The notes under the pieces are model-generated. The model worked only from the letters and a program-made list of their open reading frames with translations. It had not been told where the DNA came from and made no database searches. A program made the translations under genes and the position numbers. Shown here piece by piece: positions 16,473-25,804 of a stretch of 64,000 bases of DNA. Origin of the DNA: Microbacterium sp. oral taxon 186 str. F0373 (lineage in GTDB: Bacteria > Actinomycetota > Actinomycetes > Actinomycetales > Microbacteriaceae); the NCBI RefSeq assembly GCF_000411455.1, contig NZ_KE150457.1:748474-812473 (forward strand), written 5' to 3'. Each line of letters begins with the position of its first letter. The stretch's first letter is position 1.

Positions 16473-18166
16473 GCCCGCGACGGGCGGCGACGGGCGGCGC
16501 CCCCGACGCCGACTACGTGATCGTCGGAGCGGGTTCGGCGGGCGCCGCGCTCGCGGCCCGACTCACGGAAGACCCCGCCGTCAGCGTGCTGCTGCTCGAA
16601 GCCGGCCCCACCGATGCCGCCCTCGAGCTGCACGTGCCGGCGGCATTCTCGACGCTGTTCCGCGGTCGCTACGACTGGAACTACGACACGGTCCCCCAGC
16701 GGGAGCTCGAGGGGCGCACGATCTACTGGCCGCGCGGCAAGACCCTGGGCGGATCGTCATCGCTGAACGCCATGATGTGGATCCGCGGGTTCGCGGCCGA
16801 CTACGACGCGTGGGCGGAGGCCGCCGGCGACACGTGGTCGTGGGACGCCCTCGCCGCGTACTTCGTACGGGCGGAGGCCACCCAGGACGCCGCCGATGCC
16901 ACCCAGGGCACCGGCGGGCCGCAGCCCGTCGAGCACCAGCGCGACCCCCGACCGCACACGGCCGCGTTCCTCCAGGCGGCGCGGGAGCTGCGGCATCCGG
17001 TCACTCCGGCGAACCTCCCGACACGGCAGGGCTTCTCGCAGACGATGGTCACGCAGCATCGCGGAGCCCGGGCCTCGACCGCCGACGCCTACCTGCGCCC
17101 GGCGCGCAGGCGCCCGAACCTGCGTGTGCTCACCGATGCGCTGGTGCGGCGGGTCACCTTCGCCGACGACGACACGGATGCGGCGCCGCGGGCGACGGGC
17201 GTCTACGTCGACCTCGGCGGCATCACCCGGCACGCCCGTGCCCGTCGCGAAGTCATCCTCTGCGGCGGCGCGATCAACACCCCGCAGCTTCTGATGCTGA
17301 GCGGCATCGGGCCCGCCGACCACCTCGCCTCCCACGGCATCCGCGTTCGCGTCGACGCGCCGCAGGTGGGCGAGAATCTGCAGGACCATCTGGTCGCCGG
17401 TCTCGCGCCCGCGGCGCGCGGGGGAACGCTCTACGGAGCGCGCCGGCCCGCTCAGCTCGCCCGCTACCTGAGCGCCCGGCGCGGCATGCTGAGCTCCAAC
17501 GTCGCCGAAGCGTACGGCTTCGTGCGCACGGCGGTGGCCGATCGCACCGACGCCCCCGCCGACCTGCCCGACATCGAGATCATCTTCGCGACGGCGCCGT
17601 ACGTCGGCGAAGGCTTGGTGCCGCCGCCCGCGGAGGGCATCACGGTGGGTGCGATCCTGCTGCAGCCGCGCAGTCGCGGCACCATCCGCCTCGCCTCCAG
17701 CGACCCGACGGATGCCGCGATCATCGATCCCGCGTATCTGACCGATCCGGAAGGCATCGACGCCGAGACCCTGCGCGCCGGCCTCGCGGAGTGCGAGCGC
17801 CTCATCGAGGCCCCGGCACTGCGCGCCGTGACGACGGGCGGCTGGGTGCAGCCGGTCGGTGGCGAGCGGATGAGCGCGGCGGAGCGGATCGAGCTGTCAC
17901 TGCGGCGCTACTCCCACACGCTCTACCATCCGGTCGGGACGGCGCGGATGGGGCTCGACGCGGCATCCGTCGTCGACTCCGACCTGCGGGTGCGGGGCGT
18001 CGACGGCCTGCGGGTCGCGGACGCGTCGATCATGCCGACGGTCATCCGCGGGCACACGAACGCGCCCACCATCATCATCGGCGAGCGCGCTGCGGACCTC
18101 ATCCGCGGGGTCGGAGACGACGCGCGTCCCGTCCCCCGCGGAGCGGATCGGTGGCCGGTCGGGTGA
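16469..18166 (+). CDS. GMC-family FAD-dependent oxidoreductase (choline dehydrogenase-like)
   Basis: Oxidises an alcohol using FAD. The 565-residue protein has the dinucleotide-binding start YVIVGAGSAGAALAARL, ELEGRTIYWPRGKTLGGSSS (GMC signature 1), GGAINTPQLLMLSGIG (signature 2), and the C-terminal YHPVGTARMG with the active-site His, then NAPTIIIGERAADLI. It begins in the ATGA overlap with the aldehyde dehydrogenase. It ends exactly one base before the stop of the oppositely oriented RNA helicase, leaving no intergenic space and no room for a separate terminator. Confidence 0.88.
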   Translation: MSPRRAATGGAPDADYVIVGAGSAGAALAARLTEDPAVSVLLLEAGPTDAALELHVPAAFSTLFRGRYDWNYDTVPQRELEGRTIYWPRGKTLGGSSSLNAMMWIRGFAADYDAWAEAAGDTWSWDALAAYFVRAEATQDAADATQGTGGPQPVEHQRDPRPHTAAFLQAARELRHPVTPANLPTRQGFSQTMVTQHRGARASTADAYLRPARRRPNLRVLTDALVRRVTFADDDTDAAPRATGVYVDLGGITRHARARREVILCGGAINTPQLLMLSGIGPADHLASHGIRVRVDAPQVGENLQDHLVAGLAPAARGGTLYGARRPAQLARYLSARRGMLSSNVAEAYGFVRTAVADRTDAPADLPDIEIIFATAPYVGEGLVPPPAEGITVGAILLQPRSRGTIRLASSDPTDAAIIDPAYLTDPEGIDAETLRAGLAECERLIEAPALRAVTTGGWVQPVGGERMSAAERIELSLRRYSHTLYHPVGTARMGLDAASVVDSDLRVRGVDGLRVADASIMPTVIRGHTNAPTIIIGERAADLIRGVGDDARPVPRGADRWPVG

Positions 18167-19759
18167 TCAGCGACCGGAGCGGCGCTGGCCGCCGTTGGCA
18201 CGGACGACCGAGCCGACCATGAGCTTGCCGCCGGTGGCGCCGGCGCCCCCGGTGTGTGAGGCACGACGGCCGGCGGTGCGGGCGTTGCCGGATGCCGCGG
18301 GCTGCGCCGCCGCGCGGTGGTCACGGGTGGCGGGACGCTGCTCGCGTCCCGCGGCCGCGCGCTCCGCGGTGGCACGCGCGGCGCGGTCGCCGCGGGGCTG
18401 ACCCTGACCCGCCTGACCGCCCTGGCCGGCGCCGCGTCCGCCACGACCGCCGCGGCTGGCGCCCTGACCGTTCTGGGCGCCCTCGCGCGCGGCGCGCTTG
18501 CGCTGCGCGTTGGCACCCTGGCTGCGACCGCCGCCGCCCTGGCCACGGCCGGGCTGCTCGGCCTTCGGCGCGGGAGCGACATAGGGGGCGACCTCGCCGA
18601 CGAGCGCGGTGACCTGGGGCGAGGTCGGCGTCACGGGCACGGGGGTCGCGGTGATCGCCGCCTTGCGGAGGAGGTCCTTGACGTCCTTCTCCTGACCGGG
18701 CAGCACGAGTGTGACGACCGAGCCCTCGGCGCCGGCGCGGGCGGTGCGGCCCGAGCGGTGCAGGTACGCCTTGTGCTCCATGGGCGGGTCGACATGGATG
18801 ACGAGTTCGACGTCGTCGACGTGCACGCCGCGCGCCGCGACGTCGGTCGCGACGAGCACCTTGGCGGCACCGGAGCTGAAGGCGGCGAGGTTTCGGTCGC
18901 GGGCGGGCTGCGAGAGGTTGCCGTGCAGGTCGACCGAGGGGATGCCCTGCGACGTCAGCTGCTGCGCGAGCTTCTTGGCGTGGTGCTTCGTGCGCATGAA
19001 GAGGATGCGACGGCCGGTGCCCGAGGCGAGCGTACGCACGAGCTCCTTCTTCTCCTCAACCCCGCCGACGTGGAACACGTGGTGGGTCATCGCGGCGACG
19101 GGCGAGTTCGCCTCGTCGACCGAGTGGAGCACCTCGTTCTGCAGGAACCGCTTCACGAGCTTGTCGACGCCGTTGTCCAGCGTCGCGCTGAACAGCAGAC
19201 GCTGGCCGTCGCGCGGGGTCTTGTCGAGAATGCGCGTGACCGAGGGCAGGAAGCCGAGGTCGGCCATGTGGTCGGCCTCGTCGATGACGGTGATCTCCAC
19301 GGCATCCAGCTTGACGAAGCCCTGCGAGATGAGGTCTTCGAGACGGCCGGGGCAGGCGACGATGATGTCGACGCCGGCCTTGAGCGCGGCGACCTGACGG
19401 TTCTGGTTGACGCCGCCGAAGATCGTCGTGGTCGTCATGCCGTACGCGGCCGCCAGGGGCTCGAGGGTCGCGTTGATCTGCGTCGCGAGCTCTCGGGTCG
19501 GCGCCAGCACGAGCCCGAGAACGCGGCCGGAGCGGCGGGTGCCGCCGGCGAGCGGGCCGCCGAGGCGGGCCGCGAGCGGAATCGAGAAGGCGAGGGTCTT
19601 GCCCGAGCCGGTCTTGCCGCGGCCGAGCACGTCGCGACCGGCGAGCGTGTCGGGCAGGGTGTCGACCTGGATGGGGAAGGCGGTGGTCTTGCCCTCCTTC
19701 GCGAGGACGTCGGTCAGGGGGGCGGGCACGCCGAGCGCGCCGAAAGTGATGTCAGACAT
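18167..19759 (-). CDS. DEAD-box ATP-dependent RNA helicase (RhlE-like)
   Basis: Unwinds structured RNA, probably in ribosome assembly, RNA decay or cold adaptation. Core motifs: Q-motif TTAFPIQVDTLP, Walker A GRGKTGSGKT, PTRELA, DEAD in VIDEADHMADLGF, LLFSATLD, and HRSGRTARAG. The helicase core ends near residue 370, followed by about 150 residues rich in Gly, Arg, Gln and Ala (GRGQGGGGRSQG), a typical RNA-binding tail of actinobacterial RhlE proteins. A TAGGCT on the minus strand at 19925-19920 would give a long leader of roughly 150 nt, plausible for a cold-shock-type gene. Confidence 0.9.
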   Translation of the reverse strand: MSDITFGALGVPAPLTDVLAKEGKTTAFPIQVDTLPDTLAGRDVLGRGKTGSGKTLAFSIPLAARLGGPLAGGTRRSGRVLGLVLAPTRELATQINATLEPLAAAYGMTTTTIFGGVNQNRQVAALKAGVDIIVACPGRLEDLISQGFVKLDAVEITVIDEADHMADLGFLPSVTRILDKTPRDGQRLLFSATLDNGVDKLVKRFLQNEVLHSVDEANSPVAAMTHHVFHVGGVEEKKELVRTLASGTGRRILFMRTKHHAKKLAQQLTSQGIPSVDLHGNLSQPARDRNLAAFSSGAAKVLVATDVAARGVHVDDVELVIHVDPPMEHKAYLHRSGRTARAGAEGSVVTLVLPGQEKDVKDLLRKAAITATPVPVTPTSPQVTALVGEVAPYVAPAPKAEQPGRGQGGGGRSQGANAQRKRAAREGAQNGQGASRGGRGGRGAGQGGQAGQGQPRGDRAARATAERAAAGREQRPATRDHRAAAQPAASGNARTAGRRASHTGGAGATGGKLMVGSVVRANGGQRRSGR

Positions 19760-19973
19760 GGTGGTGTTTCTGGGCTCGGGGGCCCGGATCGGTGGCCTCT
19801 GCGCGGATGCGCACAGGGTCGCCGTACGAAGAATGTCAGCCGATCATCCGGTCAGAACCGGGCGGCGAGGGAAGCGTTCTACGACGCGAGCGCGCCAGTT
19901 CGGCGCAGCAAGTACCCCCAGCCTATCAGTCCGCGCCCCGACGCTCCCCCGGAGCGGTCGACTCGCGGAGCGT
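19760..19973 (-). promoter_or_regulatory. Promoter and long leader region of the DEAD-box helicase
   Basis: This 214-bp gap between the helicase start and the end of the prolyl aminopeptidase has no open frame worth annotating. The minus strand carries TAGGCT at 19925-19920 and, inside the predicted leader, a small hairpin GCGCC (19892-19896), AGTTC, GGCGC (19902-19906). No terminator for the peptidase gene is evident. Confidence 0.35.
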
Positions 19974-20951
19974 TCAGCCCGCGAAGCGGTCGGTCGCGGC
20001 GCGCAGGGCGCGGGCGATGCCCGGCTCGGATGCCGCGTGGCCGGCGTCGTCGACGACGACGAACTCCGCCTCCGGCCAGGCCCGGTGCAGGTCCCACGCC
20101 GTCATGATCGGCGTGCAGATGTCGTAGCGGCCCTGCACGATGACCGCCGGGATGCCGCGGATCGCGCCGACGTCGTCGATGAGCTGTCCTTCGCGCAACC
20201 ACCCGCCGTGCATGAAGTAGTGGTTCTCGATGCGCGCGAACGCGACGGCGGTGGCCGCATCGGTCATCGAGGCGACGAGGTCCGGGTCGGGATGCAGCGT
20301 GAGCGTCGACATCTCCCACGTGGTCCACGCGATCGCGGCCGGCTCGTGGACGGCGGGATCCGGGTCGGTGAGCCGGCGATGGTACGCCTCGATCAGCCGC
20401 GAGCGCTCCAGGACGGGGATCGGTGCCAGATAGCTCTCCCACCGGTCGGGGAAGATCGCCGCGGCGCCCCCCTCGTAGAACCACTCCAGCTCGTGCCGCC
20501 GCAGGGTGAAGACGCCGCGCAGGACGATCTCGCTCACGGCATCCGGGTGGCATTGGGCGTAGGCCAGCGCGAGCGCCGAGCCCCACGAGCCGCCGAAGAC
20601 CTGCCACGTCTCGATGCCGAGGTTGCGTCGCAGCAGCTCGATGTCGGCGACCAGGTGCCAGGTGGTGTTGAAGCGCAGGTCGGCGTCGGGCGCGCTCATG
20701 TGGGGCGTGGACTTCCCGCAGCCGCGCTGGTCGAACAGCACGATCCGGTACTTCTCCGGGTCGAAGAACCGCCGGTGCCACGGGGAGGTGCCCGAACCGG
20801 GACCCCCGTGCAGGAACACGACCGGCTTGCCGTCGGGGTTGCCGGACTGCTCCCAGTAGACGCGCTGCCCGTCGCCGGCCAGCAGGTATCCGCTCTCGTA
20901 CGGCTCGATGTCGGGGTAGAGGATGTCGTCCAGGTGGGCGGGGCCGTTCAC
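19974..20951 (-). CDS. pip: Prolyl aminopeptidase
   Basis: Cytosolic serine peptidase that removes N-terminal proline. At 325 residues it matches the family length. Motifs: HGGPGSG (oxyanion loop), DQRGCGKS, the nucleophile elbow GGSWGSALALAYA, the acid in GRYDICTP, and the His in DDAGHAASEPG. The cap-domain sequence HELEWFYEGGA is typical of this family and separates it from other alpha/beta hydrolases. GTG 20951 overlaps the stop of the zinc metallopeptidase by GTGA. Confidence 0.92.
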   Translation of the reverse strand: MNGPAHLDDILYPDIEPYESGYLLAGDGQRVYWEQSGNPDGKPVVFLHGGPGSGTSPWHRRFFDPEKYRIVLFDQRGCGKSTPHMSAPDADLRFNTTWHLVADIELLRRNLGIETWQVFGGSWGSALALAYAQCHPDAVSEIVLRGVFTLRRHELEWFYEGGAAAIFPDRWESYLAPIPVLERSRLIEAYHRRLTDPDPAVHEPAAIAWTTWEMSTLTLHPDPDLVASMTDAATAVAFARIENHYFMHGGWLREGQLIDDVGAIRGIPAVIVQGRYDICTPIMTAWDLHRAWPEAEFVVVDDAGHAASEPGIARALRAATDRFAG

Positions 20952-21817
20952 AGTTCTCCTCCCGACACCGAGAAGGTGTCACAGACTCCGAGCCCGTTCT
21001 GATAGCCCGCCGTGAACCAGCGCTGCCGCTGGGCGCTCGAGCCGTGGGTCCAGGTCTCGGGGTTCACGCGGCCCGACTGGGCCTGGATGTTGTCGTCGCC
21101 GACGGTGGCCGCGGCATCCAGCGCATCGCGAAGCTCCGCGTCGGTGGGCCGCTGGAGGTAGGCGACACCGTTGGCGTCCTTCGCCTCCGTCGCGTCGGCG
21201 ATCCACGCGCCGGCGTAGCAGTCGGCCTGCAGTTCGGTGCGCACCCCGTTGCTGGCCGGGCCGGTCCCGTCGTTCGGGTAGCGATCCATGATGCCGGTCA
21301 GCTGCTGGATGTGGTGACCGTACTCGTGGGCGAGGACGTACAGCTGGGCGAGGCTGCCGGCCTGCGCGCCGAACTGGCTGCGCAGCACGCCGAAGAACGT
21401 CGGGTCGACGTAGATGGTCTCCTCGGGCGGGCAGTAGAACGGACCCGTCGCGTTCGAGGCGGTGCCACAGCGGGTCGAGGCGGCGCCATCGACGATGATC
21501 AGCTGCGGCGCGCGATAGCCCTGCACGTGCGTGGACCAGTACCCGTCGAGCGCCTTCTGGCCGAAGACCAGGCGGCAGTCGTCGTTCGCGTTGGCGTCCG
21601 CTCCGGTGTCGCAACCCTGGATCGCCGAGTCCTGCGCGGTGCCGCCGGCGCCTCCGAGCAGGCTCGTGACGTCGCCGCCGGTGAAGAGGATGAGCAGCAG
21701 CACGGCGATGCCGCCGAGCCCGGCGAGACCGCCGCCGGCGACGGCTGCGGTGCCTCCCCCGCGGCCTCGTCGCCGTGCGGTCGTGCCTCCCAGCTCTGCA
21801 TTGCTGTTGAAGGTCAT
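20948..21817 (-). CDS. Membrane-anchored neutral zinc metallopeptidase (YpfJ family)
   Basis: The 289-residue protein has a Gly/Arg-rich start, one membrane segment (LAGLGGIAVLLLILF, about 30-45) and an external peptidase domain. VLAHEYGHHIQQ holds the HExxH zinc motif near residue 165, and QADCYAGAW supplies a likely downstream ligand, both characteristic of the PF04228 family. Two Cys pairs (GCDTG...NDDCR and the C-terminal GVCDTF) fit an extracytoplasmic location. Start is ATG 21817, divergent from mdh by 44 bp. Its physiological substrate is unknown in the family. Confidence 0.88.
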   Translation of the reverse strand: MTFNSNAELGGTTARRRGRGGGTAAVAGGGLAGLGGIAVLLLILFTGGDVTSLLGGAGGTAQDSAIQGCDTGADANANDDCRLVFGQKALDGYWSTHVQGYRAPQLIIVDGAASTRCGTASNATGPFYCPPEETIYVDPTFFGVLRSQFGAQAGSLAQLYVLAHEYGHHIQQLTGIMDRYPNDGTGPASNGVRTELQADCYAGAWIADATEAKDANGVAYLQRPTDAELRDALDAAATVGDDNIQAQSGRVNPETWTHGSSAQRQRWFTAGYQNGLGVCDTFSVSGGEL

Positions 21818-21849
21818 GCCTCACCGTACCGTCCCGTGACGCGTCGCCG

Positions 21850-21861
21850 TAGGCTCGAGGC
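21850..21861 (+). promoter_or_regulatory. Leaderless promoter of malate dehydrogenase
   Basis: TAGGCT at 21850-21855 is followed by CGAGGC and then ATG 21862, placing the expected transcription start on the A of the start codon. No Shine-Dalgarno sequence is possible. This is the clearest leaderless layout in the window. Confidence 0.5.
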
Positions 21862-22866
21862 ATGGATGCCACGACCGTCACCGTGACCGGAGCCGGCGGA
21901 CAGATCGGCTACGCGCTGCTGTTCACCATCGCCGCCGGCGCCATGCTGGGGCCCGATCACCCGGTGCGCCTGCGCCTGCTGGAGATCCCGCAGGGCCTGA
22001 AGAGCGCGGAGGGCGCGGCGCTCGAGCTGCAGGACTGCGCGTTCCCGCTGCTCACCGATGTCGAGATCACCGACGACCCGCGCGTCGCCTTCGACGGTGC
22101 GAACATCGCGATGCTGGTGGGGGCGCGCCCCCGCGGCGCCGGCATGGAGCGTGCCGATCTCCTCGCGGCCAATGCGGGCATCTTCGGACCGCAGGGCGCG
22201 GCTCTCAACGAGGTCGCCGCCGCCGACATCCGCGTCGTCGTGGTGGGAAACCCGGCCAACACGAATGCGCTGATCGCCGCTGCGGCCGCCCCCGACATCC
22301 CCGGCGAGCGCTTCGCGGCGCTGACCCGCCTGGATCACGATCGTGCCCTCGCCCAGCTCGCCGCGGCACTGGAGGCGCCCGTGGCCTCGCTGCGGGGCGT
22401 CGCGATCTGGGGCAACCATTCCGCGACGCAGTTCCCCGACGTGGCGCACGCGAGCGTGGAGGGCCGTCCGGTGCTCGACGCGCTGGCGGAGAAGCTCGGC
22501 GGGGCGGATGCCGCGGCATCCTGGCTCGACGACGTCTTCGTGCCCCGCGTCGCCGGGCGCGGGGCGGAGATCATCTCGGTGCGCGGCTCGTCCTCGGCGG
22601 CCTCCGCGGCCAACGCCGCGATCTCCCACGTCCACGATCTCGTCCACGGCACGGCGAACGAGTGGACCTCGGCGGCGGTGCTGTCGCACGGCGAGTACGG
22701 GGTGCCGGCGGGGCTGTACTCCTCGGCACCCGTCACGAGCGATGGCACGGCTTTCCGCGTCGTGGAAGGGCTCGACCTCGACGCTCGCGGCCGCGCCCGC
22801 CTGGACGTCTCCGTCGCCGAGCTCGTCGCCGAGCGCGACGCGGTGCGGGCCCTCGGCGTGATCTGA
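21862..22866 (+). CDS. mdh: Malate dehydrogenase
   Basis: NAD-dependent interconversion of malate and oxaloacetate in the TCA cycle. 334 residues, the usual length for the group. NAD-binding [13 protein letters not shown] at the N-terminus, [31 protein letters not shown] with the substrate-binding arginines, [29 protein letters not shown], and [11 protein letters not shown] with the catalytic His. The pattern is the cytosolic-type MDH common in actinobacteria. It is followed 7 bp later by the antiporter gene, probably on the same transcript. Confidence 0.95.
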   Translation: MDATTVTVTGAGGQIGYALLFTIAAGAMLGPDHPVRLRLLEIPQGLKSAEGAALELQDCAFPLLTDVEITDDPRVAFDGANIAMLVGARPRGAGMERADLLAANAGIFGPQGAALNEVAAADIRVVVVGNPANTNALIAAAAAPDIPGERFAALTRLDHDRALAQLAAALEAPVASLRGVAIWGNHSATQFPDVAHASVEGRPVLDALAEKLGGADAAASWLDDVFVPRVAGRGAEIISVRGSSSAASAANAAISHVHDLVHGTANEWTSAAVLSHGEYGVPAGLYSSAPVTSDGTAFRVVEGLDLDARGRARLDVSVAELVAERDAVRALGVI

Positions 22867-22873
22867 GCCGACC

Positions 22874-24700
22874 GTGACCGACCTCACGTGGCTGATCGCC
22901 GGCATCGCGGTCATCGGCGTCTCGACGGTCCTCGCTCGCCGACTGGGTGTCGCCGGCCCGCTCATCCTCGTCGCGATCGGGCTCGTCGCCTCACTGCTGC
23001 TGCCCGAGTTCTCGGTGCCCCCGGAGCTGATCCTCGTCGGCATCCTGCCCCCGTTGCTGTACGCGTCTGCGGTGCGCCTGCCGGCGATCGAGTTCCGCCG
23101 CGACGCCGTGCCGATCGCCGGACTCGCGGTCGTCCTCGTCGTCATCAGCGCCCTCGCGTTGGGAACGCTGTTCTTCTTCGCGATCCCGGGATTGAACTTC
23201 GCCCTCGCGGTGGCCCTCGGCGCGATCGTCAGCCCCACGGATGCCGTGGCCACCTCCATCGCGAAGAAACTGGGCATCTCCCCGCGCGTCATCACGATGC
23301 TCGAGGGCGAGAGCCTGCTCAACGACGCGACGGCGCTCGTGCTGCTGCGCAGCGCCGTCGCGGCATCCGCAGCAGGATTCTCGCTGGGGAGCACGATCGG
23401 CGCCTTCGCCTGGGGCGTGCTCGTCGCGGTCGTGATCGGCGTCGGGGTGGGCCTGCTGACCCTGCGGGTGCGGCGGTGGATCGGCGAGCCGGTGGCGAAC
23501 ACCGCCGTCGGCTTCATCGTCCCCTTCGTCGCCTACCTGCCGACGGAGCACCTCGGCGGGTCGGGACTGGTCGCGGCGGTCGCCGCCGGCATCACCGCCG
23601 GCCAGGGCGCCGCCCGATGGTCGACGCCCGAGCAGCGCGTGTCGGACGAGCTGAACTGGCACACACTCGAGCTGCTGCTGGAGGGCGCGGTCTTTCTCAT
23701 CATGGGGTTGGAGTTGCGTGACATCGTCAGCGCCAACGTCCAGAAGCACAGCGGTGTGGGCGTGGGGATCGGCCTCGCCCTCGCCGCCCTCGCGATCGTG
23801 CTCGCGGTGCGGGCGCTGTATGTGTCGGGGCTGGTGACGCTGATCGGTCGTCGCGCTCGCCGGATGCAGCGCGACAGACTGCAGGCCTTCAGCGATCGGC
23901 TGGACGCCTTCGACGTCGAGAAGGGCGACCTCCGCGACCTGCGCCCGCAACCGGGCGAGAACCCGAACCCGGCGCCGCGCCGCGGCGGACTCGTCCGCCG
24001 CACGACCGGTCGTGCGGCGGGGAGCGTCGCGCGGCGATGGGCGCAGCGCACGCCGGATGCGGCGTCCGCTCAGCGCCGGGTCGAGGGTGTGCGCGCCCGC
24101 GTGGGACGCGTCCTGAACGACATGGACTACTACCAGGCATCCCCGCTCGGCTGGAAGGAGGGCGTCGTCATCGTCTGGGCCGGGATGCGGGGCGTCGTCA
24201 CCCTCGCCGCCGCGCAGACGCTCGACCCGGAGACGACACCCGCCCGCGAGCTCCTGATCCTCATCGCTTTCGTCGTCGCGCTCGTGAGTCTGATGGTCCA
24301 GGGCCTCAGTCTGCCGTGGGTGATCCGCGTGCTGCGCATTCCGTCGGCCGCCGGCGACGGCAGTAGCAGCGAGGAGGCCGAGCGTCTCGCCGACGAGCTG
24401 CGGGAGGCCGCGCTGGCGCACCTGCGCACACCCGGGCTCGCCGATTCCTCGGGCCAGCCGTTTCCGCCCGAGGTGCTCTCCAAGCTCGCCGAGCGCATGA
24501 GCAGCCCTCCGATCGAGGCGCCCGAGATCAGCACCGCGAGTGTCATCGACCTGCGGATCTCTCTGATCGAGGCCATGCGCGAGCGTCTCGTCGACGTGTC
24601 GAGCGAGGGGTCATACTCCTCCGCAACGCTCCGACACGCTCTCGCGCAGCTCGACGCCGACCAGCTCAGCATCCAGCTGCGACGCGACCCCGACGACTGA
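22874..24700 (+). CDS. Na+/H+ antiporter (CPA1 family)
   Basis: Exchanges Na+ (or K+) for protons across the membrane. 608 residues: about 11-12 hydrophobic segments in the first 420, including ALGAIVSPTDAVATSIAKKLG and EGESLLNDATALVLLRSAV, which hold the ion-binding Asp pair typical of NhaP/CPA1 exchangers. A cytoplasmic insert (about 330-420, rich in Arg and Pro) precedes the last helices, where MRGVVTLAAAQTLDP is also family-typical. The C-terminal 120 residues are a helical cytoplasmic tail. Start GTG 22874. Confidence 0.9.
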   Translation: MTDLTWLIAGIAVIGVSTVLARRLGVAGPLILVAIGLVASLLLPEFSVPPELILVGILPPLLYASAVRLPAIEFRRDAVPIAGLAVVLVVISALALGTLFFFAIPGLNFALAVALGAIVSPTDAVATSIAKKLGISPRVITMLEGESLLNDATALVLLRSAVAASAAGFSLGSTIGAFAWGVLVAVVIGVGVGLLTLRVRRWIGEPVANTAVGFIVPFVAYLPTEHLGGSGLVAAVAAGITAGQGAARWSTPEQRVSDELNWHTLELLLEGAVFLIMGLELRDIVSANVQKHSGVGVGIGLALAALAIVLAVRALYVSGLVTLIGRRARRMQRDRLQAFSDRLDAFDVEKGDLRDLRPQPGENPNPAPRRGGLVRRTTGRAAGSVARRWAQRTPDAASAQRRVEGVRARVGRVLNDMDYYQASPLGWKEGVVIVWAGMRGVVTLAAAQTLDPETTPARELLILIAFVVALVSLMVQGLSLPWVIRVLRIPSAAGDGSSSEEAERLADELREAALAHLRTPGLADSSGQPFPPEVLSKLAERMSSPPIEAPEISTASVIDLRISLIEAMRERLVDVSSEGSYSSATLRHALAQLDADQLSIQLRRDPDD

Positions 24701-24736
24701 ACCGGATCGGCTCGCGTGTCGGCGCGGTAGGACACA

Positions 24737-25174
24737 ATGGATGCCGTGAGCACCGATCAGCCGGACGACCAGCGCGCCCCCGCCGACTACGCCGAGTCGG
24801 TCGCCCTGCCCGCCGTGACGTCGGCCGTGCCGGTCGTGGTGTCCGGCACGGACTGGTGGGCTGCTCGTCCCGCCGGCTCACGCCTCGTGGGACTCGTCGT
24901 CGCGCGCGACGATCTGCCGTCGGTGATCGCGCAGCGCGACGCCCTCGCGGGCTTCGGGGTGCCGATCGAAGGGTTCCGCCACCCCGCCCCCGAGACGGGA
25001 GAGAGCTGGGCCGAACGCCTCAACCGCCTGTTCGGCCGCCTCGTGTCGGGTGACGTCGTCGTCGTCGCCGACAAGCATGCGCTCGGACGCACGGTCGACG
25101 AGGAGACGCACGCCATCGCCGAGCTGCGCCGCCGCGGCATCATCGTGAAGGTGTTGGGCCACTCCCGCAGTTGA
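24737..25174 (+). CDS. Resolvase-like domain protein lacking the catalytic serine
   Basis: A 145-residue protein not assigned to a known function. From residue 50 on it follows the serine-recombinase N-terminal fold: VGLVVARDDLPSVIAQRDAL corresponds to the ARVSTDDQ...QRDAL start, then RLNRLFGRLVSGDVVVVADK, ALGRTVDEETHAIAELRRRG matches the (L/D)RLGRS helix, and IIVKVL the last strand. The position of the nucleophilic Ser reads VVARDD, so recombination chemistry should be impossible. No C-terminal DNA-binding domain follows. It stands alone between the antiporter and the convergent secretion operon. Start could also be GTG 24746. Confidence 0.6.
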   Translation: MDAVSTDQPDDQRAPADYAESVALPAVTSAVPVVVSGTDWWAARPAGSRLVGLVVARDDLPSVIAQRDALAGFGVPIEGFRHPAPETGESWAERLNRLFGRLVSGDVVVVADKHALGRTVDEETHAIAELRRRGIIVKVLGHSRS

Positions 25175-25177
25175 GCG

Positions 25178-25804
25178 TCAGGCCGCGTCGGCCGCACTCC
25201 ACGACGAGCCGGCGACGATCGCGTCGAAGAAGCCCAGCATGGCGTGCGGGATGTCGCCCAGCGGCGTCGACATCTGCACGAGCGCGACCTGCTTGTGGCC
25301 GGGCACGGTATACCAGTAGCGGGCGACGAGGCGCTTCTGCTCGGCGGAGGCGCCGTCTTCCTCGATGAGCTGGGTGCTCACGGCGTGCAGACGCAGCACG
25401 GCGGAGCCTGCGGCATCCACTCGAGTCGCCGTCTGCAGATCGGGCTCGCCGGTGTGCGGAAGGCTCAGCTCGAACGCGCGCATCACGGCCTCGGCCGCGG
25501 TGCCCACCGACGGCGTGATCGTGATCGGCGTGTGCACAGTGATCGCCACGGGCGTGGGGATGCCCGGCGCGATCTCGCGGCACATCAGCAACAGGTGGGC
25601 CGAGGCCTCCCGCGCCGCAGCGGCCGCCTCGTCGAAACCGCGCTGCACGCGGCGGCGGGTGAGCACCGCGTCGTCGGCGGCTCCCACCAGCTCGCGGGCG
25701 ATCGCCGCACTGTGCTCGCGCGCCGCCTGCTCGTCGCGCGGGTCGACCGCGATCCACTCGCCGGGCAGCCGGAAGCGCAGCTGCGGCGTCGTGTCGACGC
25801 TCAC
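25178..25804 (-). CDS. Conserved hypothetical protein at the end of the WXG100 operon
   Basis: A 208-residue soluble protein without signal peptide or membrane segment. It begins LRFRLPGEWIAVDPRDEQ, continues with a helical part (about 25-75), and ends in a beta-alpha part with MSTPLGDIPHAMLGFFDAIV. That ending resembles the terminal helix of LpqN/LpqT or Mog1-like domains, but I do not claim the family. It overlaps the upstream lipoprotein by the stop-start bases TCA/CAT, so both come from one mRNA with the WXG-like proteins. A chaperone or effector-linked role would be inference from position. Confidence 0.6.
   Translation of the reverse strand: MSVDTTPQLRFRLPGEWIAVDPRDEQAAREHSAAIARELVGAADDAVLTRRRVQRGFDEAAAAAREASAHLLLMCREIAPGIPTPVAITVHTPITITPSVGTAAEAVMRAFELSLPHTGEPDLQTATRVDAAGSAVLRLHAVSTQLIEEDGASAEQKRLVARYWYTVPGHKQVALVQMSTPLGDIPHAMLGFFDAIVAGSSWSAADAA

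Noticed and set aside
24737..25174. Active site-specific recombinase or mobile element
   Set aside because: No catalytic serine, no DNA-binding domain, no terminal repeats and no partner genes.
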